Shown here: positions 1 to 7,393 of the stretch, piece after piece
Position numbering within the stretch: the first letter of the stretch is position 1
Layout: each line of letters starts with the position of its first letter
NCBI GenBank assembly: GCA_016715795.1
Contig: JADJXP010000002.1
Span: 806,001 to 870,000, forward strand
DNA length: 64,000 nucleotides
Direction: 5' to 3'
Source of the DNA: Chloracidobacterium sp.
GTDB lineage: Bacteria; Acidobacteriota; Blastocatellia; Pyrinomonadales; Pyrinomonadaceae
The notes under the pieces: model-generated
What the model was told of the DNA's origin: nothing
The model's input: only the letters and a program-made list of their open reading frames with translations
Database searches by the model: none
Translations under genes and position numbers: made by a program

Positions 1-1474
1 GATCGGGGATCTGGCGGCCAAAGTTGAGCCAGTGTGAAAAGTAATCGCCCATGTGATAACCGGCGAAGGGAAGCATCGCGAACGGATCGCGGCGAACTTC
101 GCCGATATTGCCAAATGCGGCGGCGGTCATCTCAGACCCCATCGTCGCGGCCATGTAAACACCAAAGGCCCAGTTGAAGCTCTGCTGCACAAGCGGCACG
201 ACCGAATTGCGGCGGCCGCCGAAGATAAAGGCGGAGACCGGCACGCCGGTCGGGTCATTGAATCTTTCATCGGCGACCGGGCACTGCGTGATCGGTGCGG
301 TAAATCTCGAGTTCGGATGGGCGGCTTTTCCTTCACTTGCCGGCGTCCAGTCGTTGCCTTGCCAGTCGATGGCGTGGGCCGGGGCATCACCGTCCATGCC
401 TTCCCACCAAACGTCGCCGTCGTCGGTCAGGGCCACGTTCGTAAAGATCGTGTTCTCCTTGATCGATTCCATGGCGTTGGGATTTGTCGAATAATTCGTG
501 CCCGGGGCGACGCCAAAGAAGCCGTTCTCGGGGTTGATCGCACGCAATTTGCCGGTGTCGTCGGGCTTGATCCAGGCGATGTCGTCGCCGACGGTGGTGA
601 TCTTCCAACCTTCTTCCTGAAACGGTTTCGGCGGGATGAGCATAGCGAAATTCGTCTTACCGCACGCCGAAGGGAACGCCGCGCAGACGTAATCTTTCTT
701 GCCGTCGGGCGATTCGACGCCGACGATCAGCATGTGCTCGGCGAGCCAGCCCTGGGCGCGGCCGAGGGTCGAAGCGATACGCAGGGCGAGGCATTTCTTG
801 CCCAAAAGTGCATTGCCGCCGTAGCCGGAGCCGTAGGAAACGATCGAATTTTCCTCAGGAAAATGAACAATATACTTATCTTTCGGGTCCGGCGAGCACG
901 GCCATGCGACGTCTGCCTGGCCATCGCTCAACGGCATTCCGACCGAGTGCAGACAACGCGTAAATTCACCGTCGCCGAGAGCCTCAAGAGCCTCGGTGCC
1001 CATGCGCGTCATTATCTTCATATTGACGGCGGCGTAGGCCGAATCGGTCAATTGCACGCCGAATTGCGATATCGGCGAGCCGATCGGGCCCATGCAGAAC
1101 GGCACGACGTACATCGTGCGGCCCGACATGCAGCCGTCGAATTTCTTTTTGAGAATGGCCTTCATCTCGACGGGAGCCATCCAATTGTTGGTTGGGCCGG
1201 CGTCGCCCTTGGCACGTGAGCAGATGTAAGTGCGGTCCTCAACGCGGGCGACATCGCTCGGATGCGAGCGGGCCAGGAACGAATTCGGCCGCTTTTCGGG
1301 GTTCAGCTTGATGAACGTGCCCGAATCGACCATTTCCTGACACATGCGTTCGTACTCGGCCTGTGAGCCGTCGCACCAGACTACATTCGCCGGCTTGCAC
1401 AGCTCCACGGCCTCGGTGACGAACTTGATCAGCTCTTCGTTCGTGATGTTTGAAGGTATCGATATCTCTGCCAT
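1..1474 (-). CDS. pckG: Phosphoenolpyruvate carboxykinase (GTP), 3' end outside window
   Basis: Reading the minus strand from the ATG at 1474 gives an open frame of 491 codons that runs off the window, against about 600 in the family. It contains the P-loop FPSACGKTNFAMLIPP typical of GTP-dependent PEP carboxykinase, the upstream SRAKGDAGPTNNWMAP stretch, and near the window edge the GDYFSHWLNFG segment. The enzyme interconverts oxaloacetate and phosphoenolpyruvate with GTP/GDP in the cytoplasm, the entry step of gluconeogenesis. It is a stand-alone gene here; the upstream gap carries repeats rather than another gene. Only the carboxyl end is missing; no internal stop was seen. Function is family knowledge, well supported by the motifs. 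Confidence 0.95.
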   Translation of the reverse strand, partial: MAEISIPSNITNEELIKFVTEAVELCKPANVVWCDGSQAEYERMCQEMVDSGTFIKLNPEKRPNSFLARSHPSDVARVEDRTYICSRAKGDAGPTNNWMAPVEMKAILKKKFDGCMSGRTMYVVPFCMGPIGSPISQFGVQLTDSAYAAVNMKIMTRMGTEALEALGDGEFTRCLHSVGMPLSDGQADVAWPCSPDPKDKYIVHFPEENSIVSYGSGYGGNALLGKKCLALRIASTLGRAQGWLAEHMLIVGVESPDGKKDYVCAAFPSACGKTNFAMLIPPKPFQEEGWKITTVGDDIAWIKPDDTGKLRAINPENGFFGVAPGTNYSTNPNAMESIKENTIFTNVALTDDGDVWWEGMDGDAPAHAIDWQGNDWTPASEGKAAHPNSRFTAPITQCPVADERFNDPTGVPVSAFIFGGRRNSVVPLVQQSFNWAFGVYMAATMGSEMTAAAFGNIGEVRRDPFAMLPFAGYHMGDYFSHWLNFGRQIPD

Positions 1475-1591
1475 AACAAAAGTTTCTCCAACCTAGGATT
1501 CTATTAAACGGCCGCCAAAAAACATATAAAACGAGTAATTAGCGACAGTTTCAGCGGTTATTCGTATAGCTTATCACAAAATAGGGAAGGT

Positions 1592-1783
1592 ATTAGGTGA
1601 TCGGCATTAGGTAGTAATGGTTCAGTTTCAAATTGTGATCGTCTCTGCGATCTCTGCGAAACTCTCTCCGTTCTCCGCGTGGAATGTTTGCTGAGGTTTT
1701 TTCCACGCAGAGAACGCAGAGAATGAAACGCAGAGTTCGCGGAGAGGCGGTTTTTCAAACTGAACCACTACCCATTAGGTGAT
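1592..1783. repeat. MITE-like imperfect inverted repeat
   Basis: Outer arms of about 22 bases (1611-1632 and 1751-1773) pair around GGTTCAGTTT / AAACTGAACC. Inside them, the left half carries CTCTGCGATCTCTGCG and the right half carries the complementary kind of sequence, ACGCAGAGAACGCAGAGA. A 10-base direct repeat ATTAGGTGAT lies at 1592-1601 and 1774-1783, just outside the arms, resembling a target duplication although it does not abut the left arm exactly. No transposase is encoded, so this would be a non-autonomous element. Confidence 0.5.
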
Positions 1784-2099
1784 AGGTGTGACAAACACCT
1801 AATACCGAACCCAAGACGCGGGACGCTTGTGTCCCGCGTATGACCAACTGCATTTTCGTATGACCCACGCGCATGCAAAACGGACCGTTTTTGTGACGCA
1901 CGGCCTTTCGGTCCGTTCGCTCCGTCCATCCGTTCAGTCCATCCACCGGAAAGTAGGCCGTAGCGGTAGTCAGCAGATCGCCTGGCCTGTCTCAGAAAGG
2001 GACAAATGCAAGAGCGTTGGGTGCAGCCCGACGGCAAGGCGGCCCCTGCGCGTGTGTTCCTGAAGGGGACATATAAACGTTCGCAGTTTAGGCGGTCGA

Positions 2100-2388
2100 G
2101 ACGCAGATCTGTCCCTTACAGGGACATGATCCTGTGTAGATCGCTATCGTCGGGATGCTCCCGACGCTATTACATGGCTCCCTTTCAGGGAACGGACCAC
2201 AAAATAGGGCTTGACAAGGTATTGCATCGTTTAATGACGATCCAATGCTCGTGATGAGGCTCGCGTAATCGGCCGTCGCGCAGCGACCGGTGGACGGGTC
2301 ATTCGTCGCGACGCGACGAGGTCGGCATTCGTTTGGCTTCCGTGGGTTGAAACCCACGGCTAATGTCAATCCACCGCTACGTGGTGAG
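2100..2388. repeat. Cluster of short REP-like palindromes
   Basis: Successive small hairpins are visible: TCCCTTACAGGGA, CGTCGGGATGCTCCCGACG, CCCTTTCAGGG, CCGTGGGTTGAAACCCACGG and CACCGCTACGTGGTG. They sit one after another just beyond the 3' end of the minus-strand pseudouridine synthase gene. The last two could help end its transcript, but none is followed by a clear T run. Confidence 0.45.
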
Positions 2389-3348
2389 TCAGACGAATTC
2401 GCGCGGGATCGTGGTTTGGAATTGGAGCGGCTCGTTGGTTGCGGGGTGAGGGAAGTCGAGGCGGCGGGCGTGGAGGCAGAGTCTGGCATGCTCGCGGGTG
2501 GCGCGTTGTTGGTCGCCGAGGATGGGGTGGCCGATCGATTGGCAGTGGATGCGGAGTTGGTTGGTGCGGCCCGTGACGGGTTCTAATTCGACGAGGGTCG
2601 TGTCGGCGTCGAGGTTGCGGGAGAGGACGCGGTAGTTTGTGACGGAGTGTTTGCCTCTGGGGTGGACGCTCCATTGTTTTTGCATCGCATGGCGGCCGAT
2701 CGGGGCGGTGATCGTACCGGCGTCGTCGGGGATCAGCCCCTCGACGAGGGCGATGTAGAGCTTTTTGACCTGTTTGCGCATGAAGCTTTTTGAAAGATTT
2801 CGATGGGCTAATGGGGTTTTTGCAACCACTATTAGGCCTGAGGTGTTCTTATCTAATCTATGGACTAAGCCCGGACGTACGGCGGCGGCGTAGCCGCTTT
2901 TTTCTTTGGTGTCGTTCGGAAAAGCGGAGCTTTTCCGCAAATAGGCGGGCGAAGCCCGAAGAGAGTCGCGGTTCAGGTGGTATGTGAGAGCATTCAAGAG
3001 CGTGCCGGTCTTTTCGCGGTGTGAGGGGTGGACGAGCATGCCGGCGGGTTTGTTGACGACGATCAGGTGGGCGTCTTCGAAGACGATCTCGAGCGGGATG
3101 TCTTCGGGGCGCATTGAGGTGCCGCGGGTTGCGTCGTAGGTTACCTCGATGAAATCGACGGGACGCAGGCGGCGGCCGCTGTTTTCGTGGGTGCCGTTTA
3201 CCTCGACGTGGCCGTCGCGCACTAGTTCGCGGATGTACATTTTGCTGAGTTGGGGCAAGTGGTCGGTCAGGTATGCGCCGAGCTTTTGTTTGTGGCTTTC
3301 GGGCTCGACCTCGAAAGTCAGCCGCGTGATTTGTTCGCTTGCGGGCAC
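2389..3348 (-). CDS. RluA/RluD-family 23S rRNA pseudouridine synthase
   Basis: The product (about 319 residues from the GTG at 3348) has an N-terminal S4-like RNA-binding segment (MYIRELVRDGHVEVNG), then IVFEDAHLIVVNKPAGMLVHP and the catalytic motif RPGLVHRLDKNTSGL, whose Asp is the family nucleophile. It isomerises uridines in rRNA to pseudouridine in the cytoplasm; which position cannot be told. The frame stays open upstream to 3465, but that stretch lies inside the divergent glnE gene, so the GTG was preferred. Between the YHLN and RPGLVHR motifs lies about 30 extra residues encoded by a palindromic repeat (see 2885-2958), which is unusual for the family. Confidence 0.88.
   Translation of the reverse strand: MPASEQITRLTFEVEPESHKQKLGAYLTDHLPQLSKMYIRELVRDGHVEVNGTHENSGRRLRPVDFIEVTYDATRGTSMRPEDIPLEIVFEDAHLIVVNKPAGMLVHPSHREKTGTLLNALTYHLNRDSLRASPAYLRKSSAFPNDTKEKSGYAAAVRPGLVHRLDKNTSGLIVVAKTPLAHRNLSKSFMRKQVKKLYIALVEGLIPDDAGTITAPIGRHAMQKQWSVHPRGKHSVTNYRVLSRNLDADTTLVELEPVTGRTNQLRIHCQSIGHPILGDQQRATREHARLCLHARRLDFPHPATNEPLQFQTTIPREFV
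2885..2958 (-). repeat. Palindromic coding element, copy 1 (inside the pseudouridine synthase gene)
   Basis: Three perfect small hairpins follow each other: GCGGC/GCCGC at 2885-2897, CGGAAAAGC/GCTTTTCCG at 2917-2937 and CGGGC/GCCCG at 2946-2958. On the minus strand they encode a segment containing RKSSAFPND and ending in GYAAA, without breaking the frame. The same two stems, in the same order, orientation, frame and nearly the same spacing, recur in the restriction enzyme gene at 27629-27680. Confidence 0.75.
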
Positions 3349-3366
3349 GGGTGTAGATTCTAACGC

Positions 3367-6039
3367 GTGGCAGACACAATGGAAAAACTGATCGCCGGGC
3401 TGCCCGACAGCGGTGCCGCGCGGCGGTTTGTCGAGGACCTCGCGGCCAAACATCCCGAGCATCATTCGCGACTGATGGCGAATGTCGCGTTGCTATCAGA
3501 TGCCGCAACGCTGGCGGCGTTTAGCCCGCTGCTCGCGACCACTCTGCTGCAGACGCCGGAATACCTCTGGTGGCTGGATGAGAAAAGGCGCTCTGTAATA
3601 GATCGTGACAAGGGCGCGCTGCTCGCATCGCTCAGACGCTTTGCCGAGGCAAGCCCCCCACTCGATTCGCAGGTGATATTCACGCGGTTTCGACGGCGGG
3701 AATTACTGCGGATATATCTGCGCGACATTCGCCGGCTGGCGACGATCGCCGAGATCACCGAAGAGATATCGAATCTCGCCGACGCGACGCTGGAATTAGC
3801 GTTGGACATGGCTCGCGGCGAGATCGTTGAGCGATATGGCGAGGCGGGCAATGACGCCGCATTTTGCGTGATCGCCCTCGGCAAGCTCGGCTCGCGCGAG
3901 CTGAATTATTCATCAGATATCGACCTTGTTTTTCTTTATTCCGATGAAGGCATTTCGACTGGCGGGCGACGTGATGCGGTGACGAATCGCGAATATTTCG
4001 TCAAGCTCGCTGAGCACATGATCAAGCTGATCGGCGTGCATTCGGGCGAAGGGACCGCGTATCGCGTCGATGTCAGGCTGCGTCCGCACGGCACGCTTGG
4101 GCCGCTGGCGGTGTCGTTTCCGGATACGGTTCGCTACTACCAGAACGACGCCCGGCCGTGGGAGAGGCAGGTGATGGTGCGTTCGCGATGTTCGGCGGGC
4201 GACGCGGCATTGTTTAAGCGTTTCTATGGTGAGATCGAGCCATTGGTTTTTGTTAAGGATGAGACCGTCGAGACGGCTTTGGCGAACGCGCGGGCCTCGA
4301 AGGACAAGATCGACCTGCACGCCCGCGGCGGCGGGTTTAACGTCAAGCTCGGCCGCGGCGGCATTCGCGAGATCGAATTTATCGCACAGGCGTTGCAACT
4401 TGCGTATGGCGGGCGAGACCGGTGGCTGCGTGAGGGGCACACGTTGATCTCGCTCGCGCGGTTGGCGGATCGAGGGCATCTGAGCGAGACGGAACTGACG
4501 GAACTATCGTCGGCGTATGAGTTCTTGAGACGGACCGAACACGTTCTGCAGATGGAGAACGGGCTGCAGACGCATACCGTGCCGGACGACGCGGCCAAGC
4601 GTGCTTTGCTCGCTCGTCGTATCGAAATGGCCGGCGGCGGCGAGTTTGAGAGCGACCTCGTTAGGCATTCGGAGAATGTGGCGCGGATATTTACCCGCGT
4701 CTTTGGCGAGGCCGCACGCGAGGAAACTACCGCGAGCATTGAGGTCTCGCGTGCCCCTGACCGGACGCGGGCACATGTGATGGCATCGCTCGACAAGGCC
4801 GGGATCGATGTCGGCGGCAATACGCCTGTCCTGGAGCGCCTGATCGAGGTTTCGCCTCGATTTGCGGCGATGATAGCGGCGAATCCGCAGCTTGTCGACG
4901 AGCTTGGGCGGCTCGATGACGGTGAACCGAACTACGCGGAAGTGCTGATGACGGCTGTTACGGATGCAAGCGGTTTTCGCGAGCGCCTGAGCTCATTGAG
5001 AAAGACCTGGTCGCGGCTGTTGTTGAAGATCGTCGTTCGCGACGTATATGGACAGGCAAATATGTTTGAGGCCAAACGGCTGCAGACCCAGCTCGGCGAG
5101 GCGAGCATCGCAGCGGCGATAGAGGTCGTGAGGGTTGAGTTGTCGAGAAAGTTCGTGGCCGAGATCGATGTGCTGCATTTGGCCGTTCTCGGCCTGGGCA
5201 AACTCGGGGGACGCGGGCTGGATTACGATTCCGACCTCGACATGGTGCTTGTCTATGACGACGAGCGACCGCCACCCGTCGATAAGCTGACATCAGCAGA
5301 ATTCTATGCACGGGCGGCCGAATTGCTCGTGACGACGCTATCCTCGATGACGCGCGACGGCAGCTTGTATCGCGTGGACCTGCGGCTGCGGCCATACGGA
5401 TCAAAAGGGCTGACCGCGATGCCGGCTTCCGGATTTCTCGACTACATGCGGGATACGGCGGCCGTCTGGGAGATGCTCGCGTTCGTAAAGCTGCGTGCGG
5501 CGGGCGGCGACGTGAAGCTCGGTGAAATGGCCGAGTCCGGGGCTCGGCGGATCATCCACGAACGAGCCTTAGCTACCAATCGTGCCGAACTCGCCGCTGA
5601 GACACGCCGCGTCAGGCTCGCACTCGAAAAACAACGTTCGCAGGCGCGTCGCGGGAAAGAGATCGACATCAAATACGGCGAGGGGGGCATGCTCGACGTC
5701 TATTTTGCAATGCGTTACCTGCAACTCGTGCACAATATTCCCGACGACACGGGCGACCGCTCGACCGTTTCGATGCTCGACCGGCTGGCCTCGATTGATA
5801 CGTTGAAGGACGCAAGGGCCGAGCTTGCCGCCCTGCGCGACGGCTACCGTTTTCTCTCAGCCCTCGATCACAACCTCAGACTGACCGTGGGCCGCACGAC
5901 GCGCGTGCCGCTCGGAAAGCAAGGTGTTTTGGAGATGATTGGTAGGAGAATGGGCCTTGGCTCATCCGTGGAATTGCTCCAACAGTTGACTCTCGATCGG
6001 ATCGGGATTCGAGAAGCATTCGAGGAGTTGGTCGGATGA
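3367..6039 (+). CDS. glnE: Glutamine synthetase adenylyltransferase/deadenylyltransferase (GlnE-like)
   Basis: The 890-residue protein carries two nucleotidyltransferase domains: the first with GKLGSRELNYSSDIDLVFLY (about residues 180-199) and the second with GLGKLGGRGLDYDSDLDMV (about residues 617-635), each followed by a conserved VDxRLRPxG motif. This duplicated architecture is diagnostic of GlnE, which adds AMP to and removes it from glutamine synthetase in response to nitrogen status. Length is slightly under the usual 940-1000. Start is GTG at 3367 or ATG at 3379. Its start lies only 18 bases from that of the divergent pseudouridine synthase gene. No glnA or PII gene is visible nearby. 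Confidence 0.92.
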   Translation: MADTMEKLIAGLPDSGAARRFVEDLAAKHPEHHSRLMANVALLSDAATLAAFSPLLATTLLQTPEYLWWLDEKRRSVIDRDKGALLASLRRFAEASPPLDSQVIFTRFRRRELLRIYLRDIRRLATIAEITEEISNLADATLELALDMARGEIVERYGEAGNDAAFCVIALGKLGSRELNYSSDIDLVFLYSDEGISTGGRRDAVTNREYFVKLAEHMIKLIGVHSGEGTAYRVDVRLRPHGTLGPLAVSFPDTVRYYQNDARPWERQVMVRSRCSAGDAALFKRFYGEIEPLVFVKDETVETALANARASKDKIDLHARGGGFNVKLGRGGIREIEFIAQALQLAYGGRDRWLREGHTLISLARLADRGHLSETELTELSSAYEFLRRTEHVLQMENGLQTHTVPDDAAKRALLARRIEMAGGGEFESDLVRHSENVARIFTRVFGEAAREETTASIEVSRAPDRTRAHVMASLDKAGIDVGGNTPVLERLIEVSPRFAAMIAANPQLVDELGRLDDGEPNYAEVLMTAVTDASGFRERLSSLRKTWSRLLLKIVVRDVYGQANMFEAKRLQTQLGEASIAAAIEVVRVELSRKFVAEIDVLHLAVLGLGKLGGRGLDYDSDLDMVLVYDDERPPPVDKLTSAEFYARAAELLVTTLSSMTRDGSLYRVDLRLRPYGSKGLTAMPASGFLDYMRDTAAVWEMLAFVKLRAAGGDVKLGEMAESGARRIIHERALATNRAELAAETRRVRLALEKQRSQARRGKEIDIKYGEGGMLDVYFAMRYLQLVHNIPDDTGDRSTVSMLDRLASIDTLKDARAELAALRDGYRFLSALDHNLRLTVGRTTRVPLGKQGVLEMIGRRMGLGSSVELLQQLTLDRIGIREAFEELVG

Positions 6040-6123
6040 CCTATGGTGCTTGCAAACGGCCATCGTGATATAGTTTCAAGTATTATTTCGAGAACAACCT
6101 GACTAGTAACTTGGAGGATCCGT

Positions 6124-6645
6124 ATGAAGAAGTTATTTTGTTGCCTTTTATTGACCTGCCTTCTAACTTGGTCGTCGTTGGCCGGCCTTGTTGGATTCGC
6201 TGATAAGACCGTCGTCGTCCCCGACGGCACTGAGATATCCGCGGTGACGACGGAGACGATATCCAGCAAGACCGCCCACGAGGACGATGCGATCACATTT
6301 AAGGTTGACGAAGACGTCATCATCAATGGGGCGATAGTGATAGCAAAGGGAGCTATTCTGAAAGGTGTCGTGACAAACGCAAAGAAGAGCGGATTCTTTG
6401 GCAAAGGCGGCCAACTCAACATTAGAGTTGAATCGACGGTAACGGTCGATGGCCAGAAACTTAAGGTCCGAGCTTCCAAAGGTAAAGAGGGAAACGACAA
6501 GACCGGGACGACAGTAGCGCTGGTAATTCTGTTCGGACCCCTTGGCTTTCTAAAGAAAGGTAAGAACGCCGAGATCAAGGAAGGGACAAAGATCAAGGTC
6601 TTCACGGACGAGGAAAAGTCAGTTAAAGTCACCACGCAGCCATAA
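6124..6645 (+). CDS. Secreted hypothetical protein
   Basis: A 173-residue protein with a clear signal peptide (MKKLFCCLLLTCLLTWSSLAG) and a good ribosome site (TTGGAGGA) seven bases before the ATG. The mature part is rich in beta-strand-like, Gly/Val-rich repeats with phrases such as VVVPDGTEISAVTTETISS and INGAIVIAKGAILKG, and a hydrophobic LVILFGPLGFL near the C-terminus. The pattern (a 'value range' type surface protein with 'GA.I.KG.V' motifs) resembles uncharacterised acidobacterial secreted proteins, but I recognise no named family. Likely exported; function unknown. Confidence 0.7.
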   Translation: MKKLFCCLLLTCLLTWSSLAGLVGFADKTVVVPDGTEISAVTTETISSKTAHEDDAITFKVDEDVIINGAIVIAKGAILKGVVTNAKKSGFFGKGGQLNIRVESTVTVDGQKLKVRASKGKEGNDKTGTTVALVILFGPLGFLKKGKNAEIKEGTKIKVFTDEEKSVKVTTQP

Positions 6646-6740
6646 TTACGGGGACGACGTTTTCCGGCTTTTTCTTCGGCTTGCGCGTCCAATGGGGTGC
6701 GATTATGATATGCGCGCAAACTTTCTGGAGGTAAAAGTTA

Positions 6741-7139
6741 ATGTTAAAACGCAGTTTCTTTGCGGTTGCAATACTTGCAGCCGTGTTTGTTGTCTTTGGT
6801 TCTGAGGCGAATGCTCAGGGCGGCACGTTTCTTGGAGCCCGAACGGTGCCGGACCGGTCGGATCATGACACGCTTGTTGTCGGATCAAAACGTGGATACT
6901 TTCGCCGGCTGCAGTTCCGCGTGAAGGTGCACGGCGTTGATTTTCACAAGGTAAAGGTCCACTACGGCAATGGCGGCAGTGAAGAGATCGATCTGCGTGA
7001 TCGGATCCCCGCGGGCGGGCAGACTCGCTGGATCGACCTGAACGGCGGTAGTCGAACGATCGAGAAGATCGAGTTCTGGTATGACGCTGTCACGACTCGC
7101 GGAAGAGGGGCAAAAGTAAATATTTGGGGAGCCAGATGA
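6741..7139 (+). CDS. Secreted DUF2541-like protein
   Basis: A 132-residue protein with signal peptide MLKRSFFAVAILAAVFVVFG ending near ANAQG and a strong ribosome site (GGAGGT) upstream. The mature domain has the repeating beta pattern LGARTVPDRSDHDTL, FRRLQFRVKVHGVDFHKV and IEKIEFWYD that resembles the DUF2541 (YaaI-like) family. That family is small, exported and of unknown role. It follows the previous secreted gene in the same direction but with its own leader of about 95 bases. Confidence 0.65.
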   Translation: MLKRSFFAVAILAAVFVVFGSEANAQGGTFLGARTVPDRSDHDTLVVGSKRGYFRRLQFRVKVHGVDFHKVKVHYGNGGSEEIDLRDRIPAGGQTRWIDLNGGSRTIEKIEFWYDAVTTRGRGAKVNIWGAR

Positions 7140-7140
7140 C

Positions 7141-7332
7141 CTAAGCCGTCACCTCATGACGGCCGTCATCCTCATACCAGCACCGTATGCAAATGCGGTG
7201 CTTTTTTCTTTCTTTCGGCGTGTATTCGGCTGACGCTGGCAGGCGTTCGGCAAGCATTTTCTCGTCGTCGGTCAGGTCGGGCCAGCGTCGCATAGCTCGC
7301 GAGTGGCAGCGCGGACAGGTTTCGTTCGTCAT
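7141..7332 (-). CDS. Small zinc-ribbon protein
   Basis: A 63-residue protein with two Cys pairs, CPRCHS at the N-terminus and CIRCWYED near the C-terminus, separated by a charged helix. This is the layout of a four-cysteine zinc ribbon. It is encoded opposite to its neighbours; its 5' end lies 61 bases from the start chosen for the peptidase gene, so the two promoters must overlap. Function unknown; it may bind nucleic acid or protein. Confidence 0.6.
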   Translation of the reverse strand: MTNETCPRCHSRAMRRWPDLTDDEKMLAERLPASAEYTPKERKKHRICIRCWYEDDGRHEVTA

Positions 7333-7393
7333 CGTCTGCTATAATCTCACAATATCAGAAACATTTTCCGCCGCTCGGAAGTACTCTCGTTCA

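Larger units (their letters stand above)
1475..2388. other. Gene-free, repeat-rich intergenic region
   Basis: No credible gene was found on either strand; open frames here have no homology-like features and cross palindromes. The first part (1592-1783) is one large imperfect inverted repeat, and 1810-2388 is a string of short hairpins. Both neighbours are on the minus strand, so the left part holds the pckG promoter and the right part the 3' flank of the pseudouridine synthase gene. Confidence 0.7.

Noticed and set aside
53..1219. Long open frame on the plus strand
   Set aside because: It is opposite to the pckG reading frame, which shows clear family motifs. GC-rich codon structure explains the open frame.
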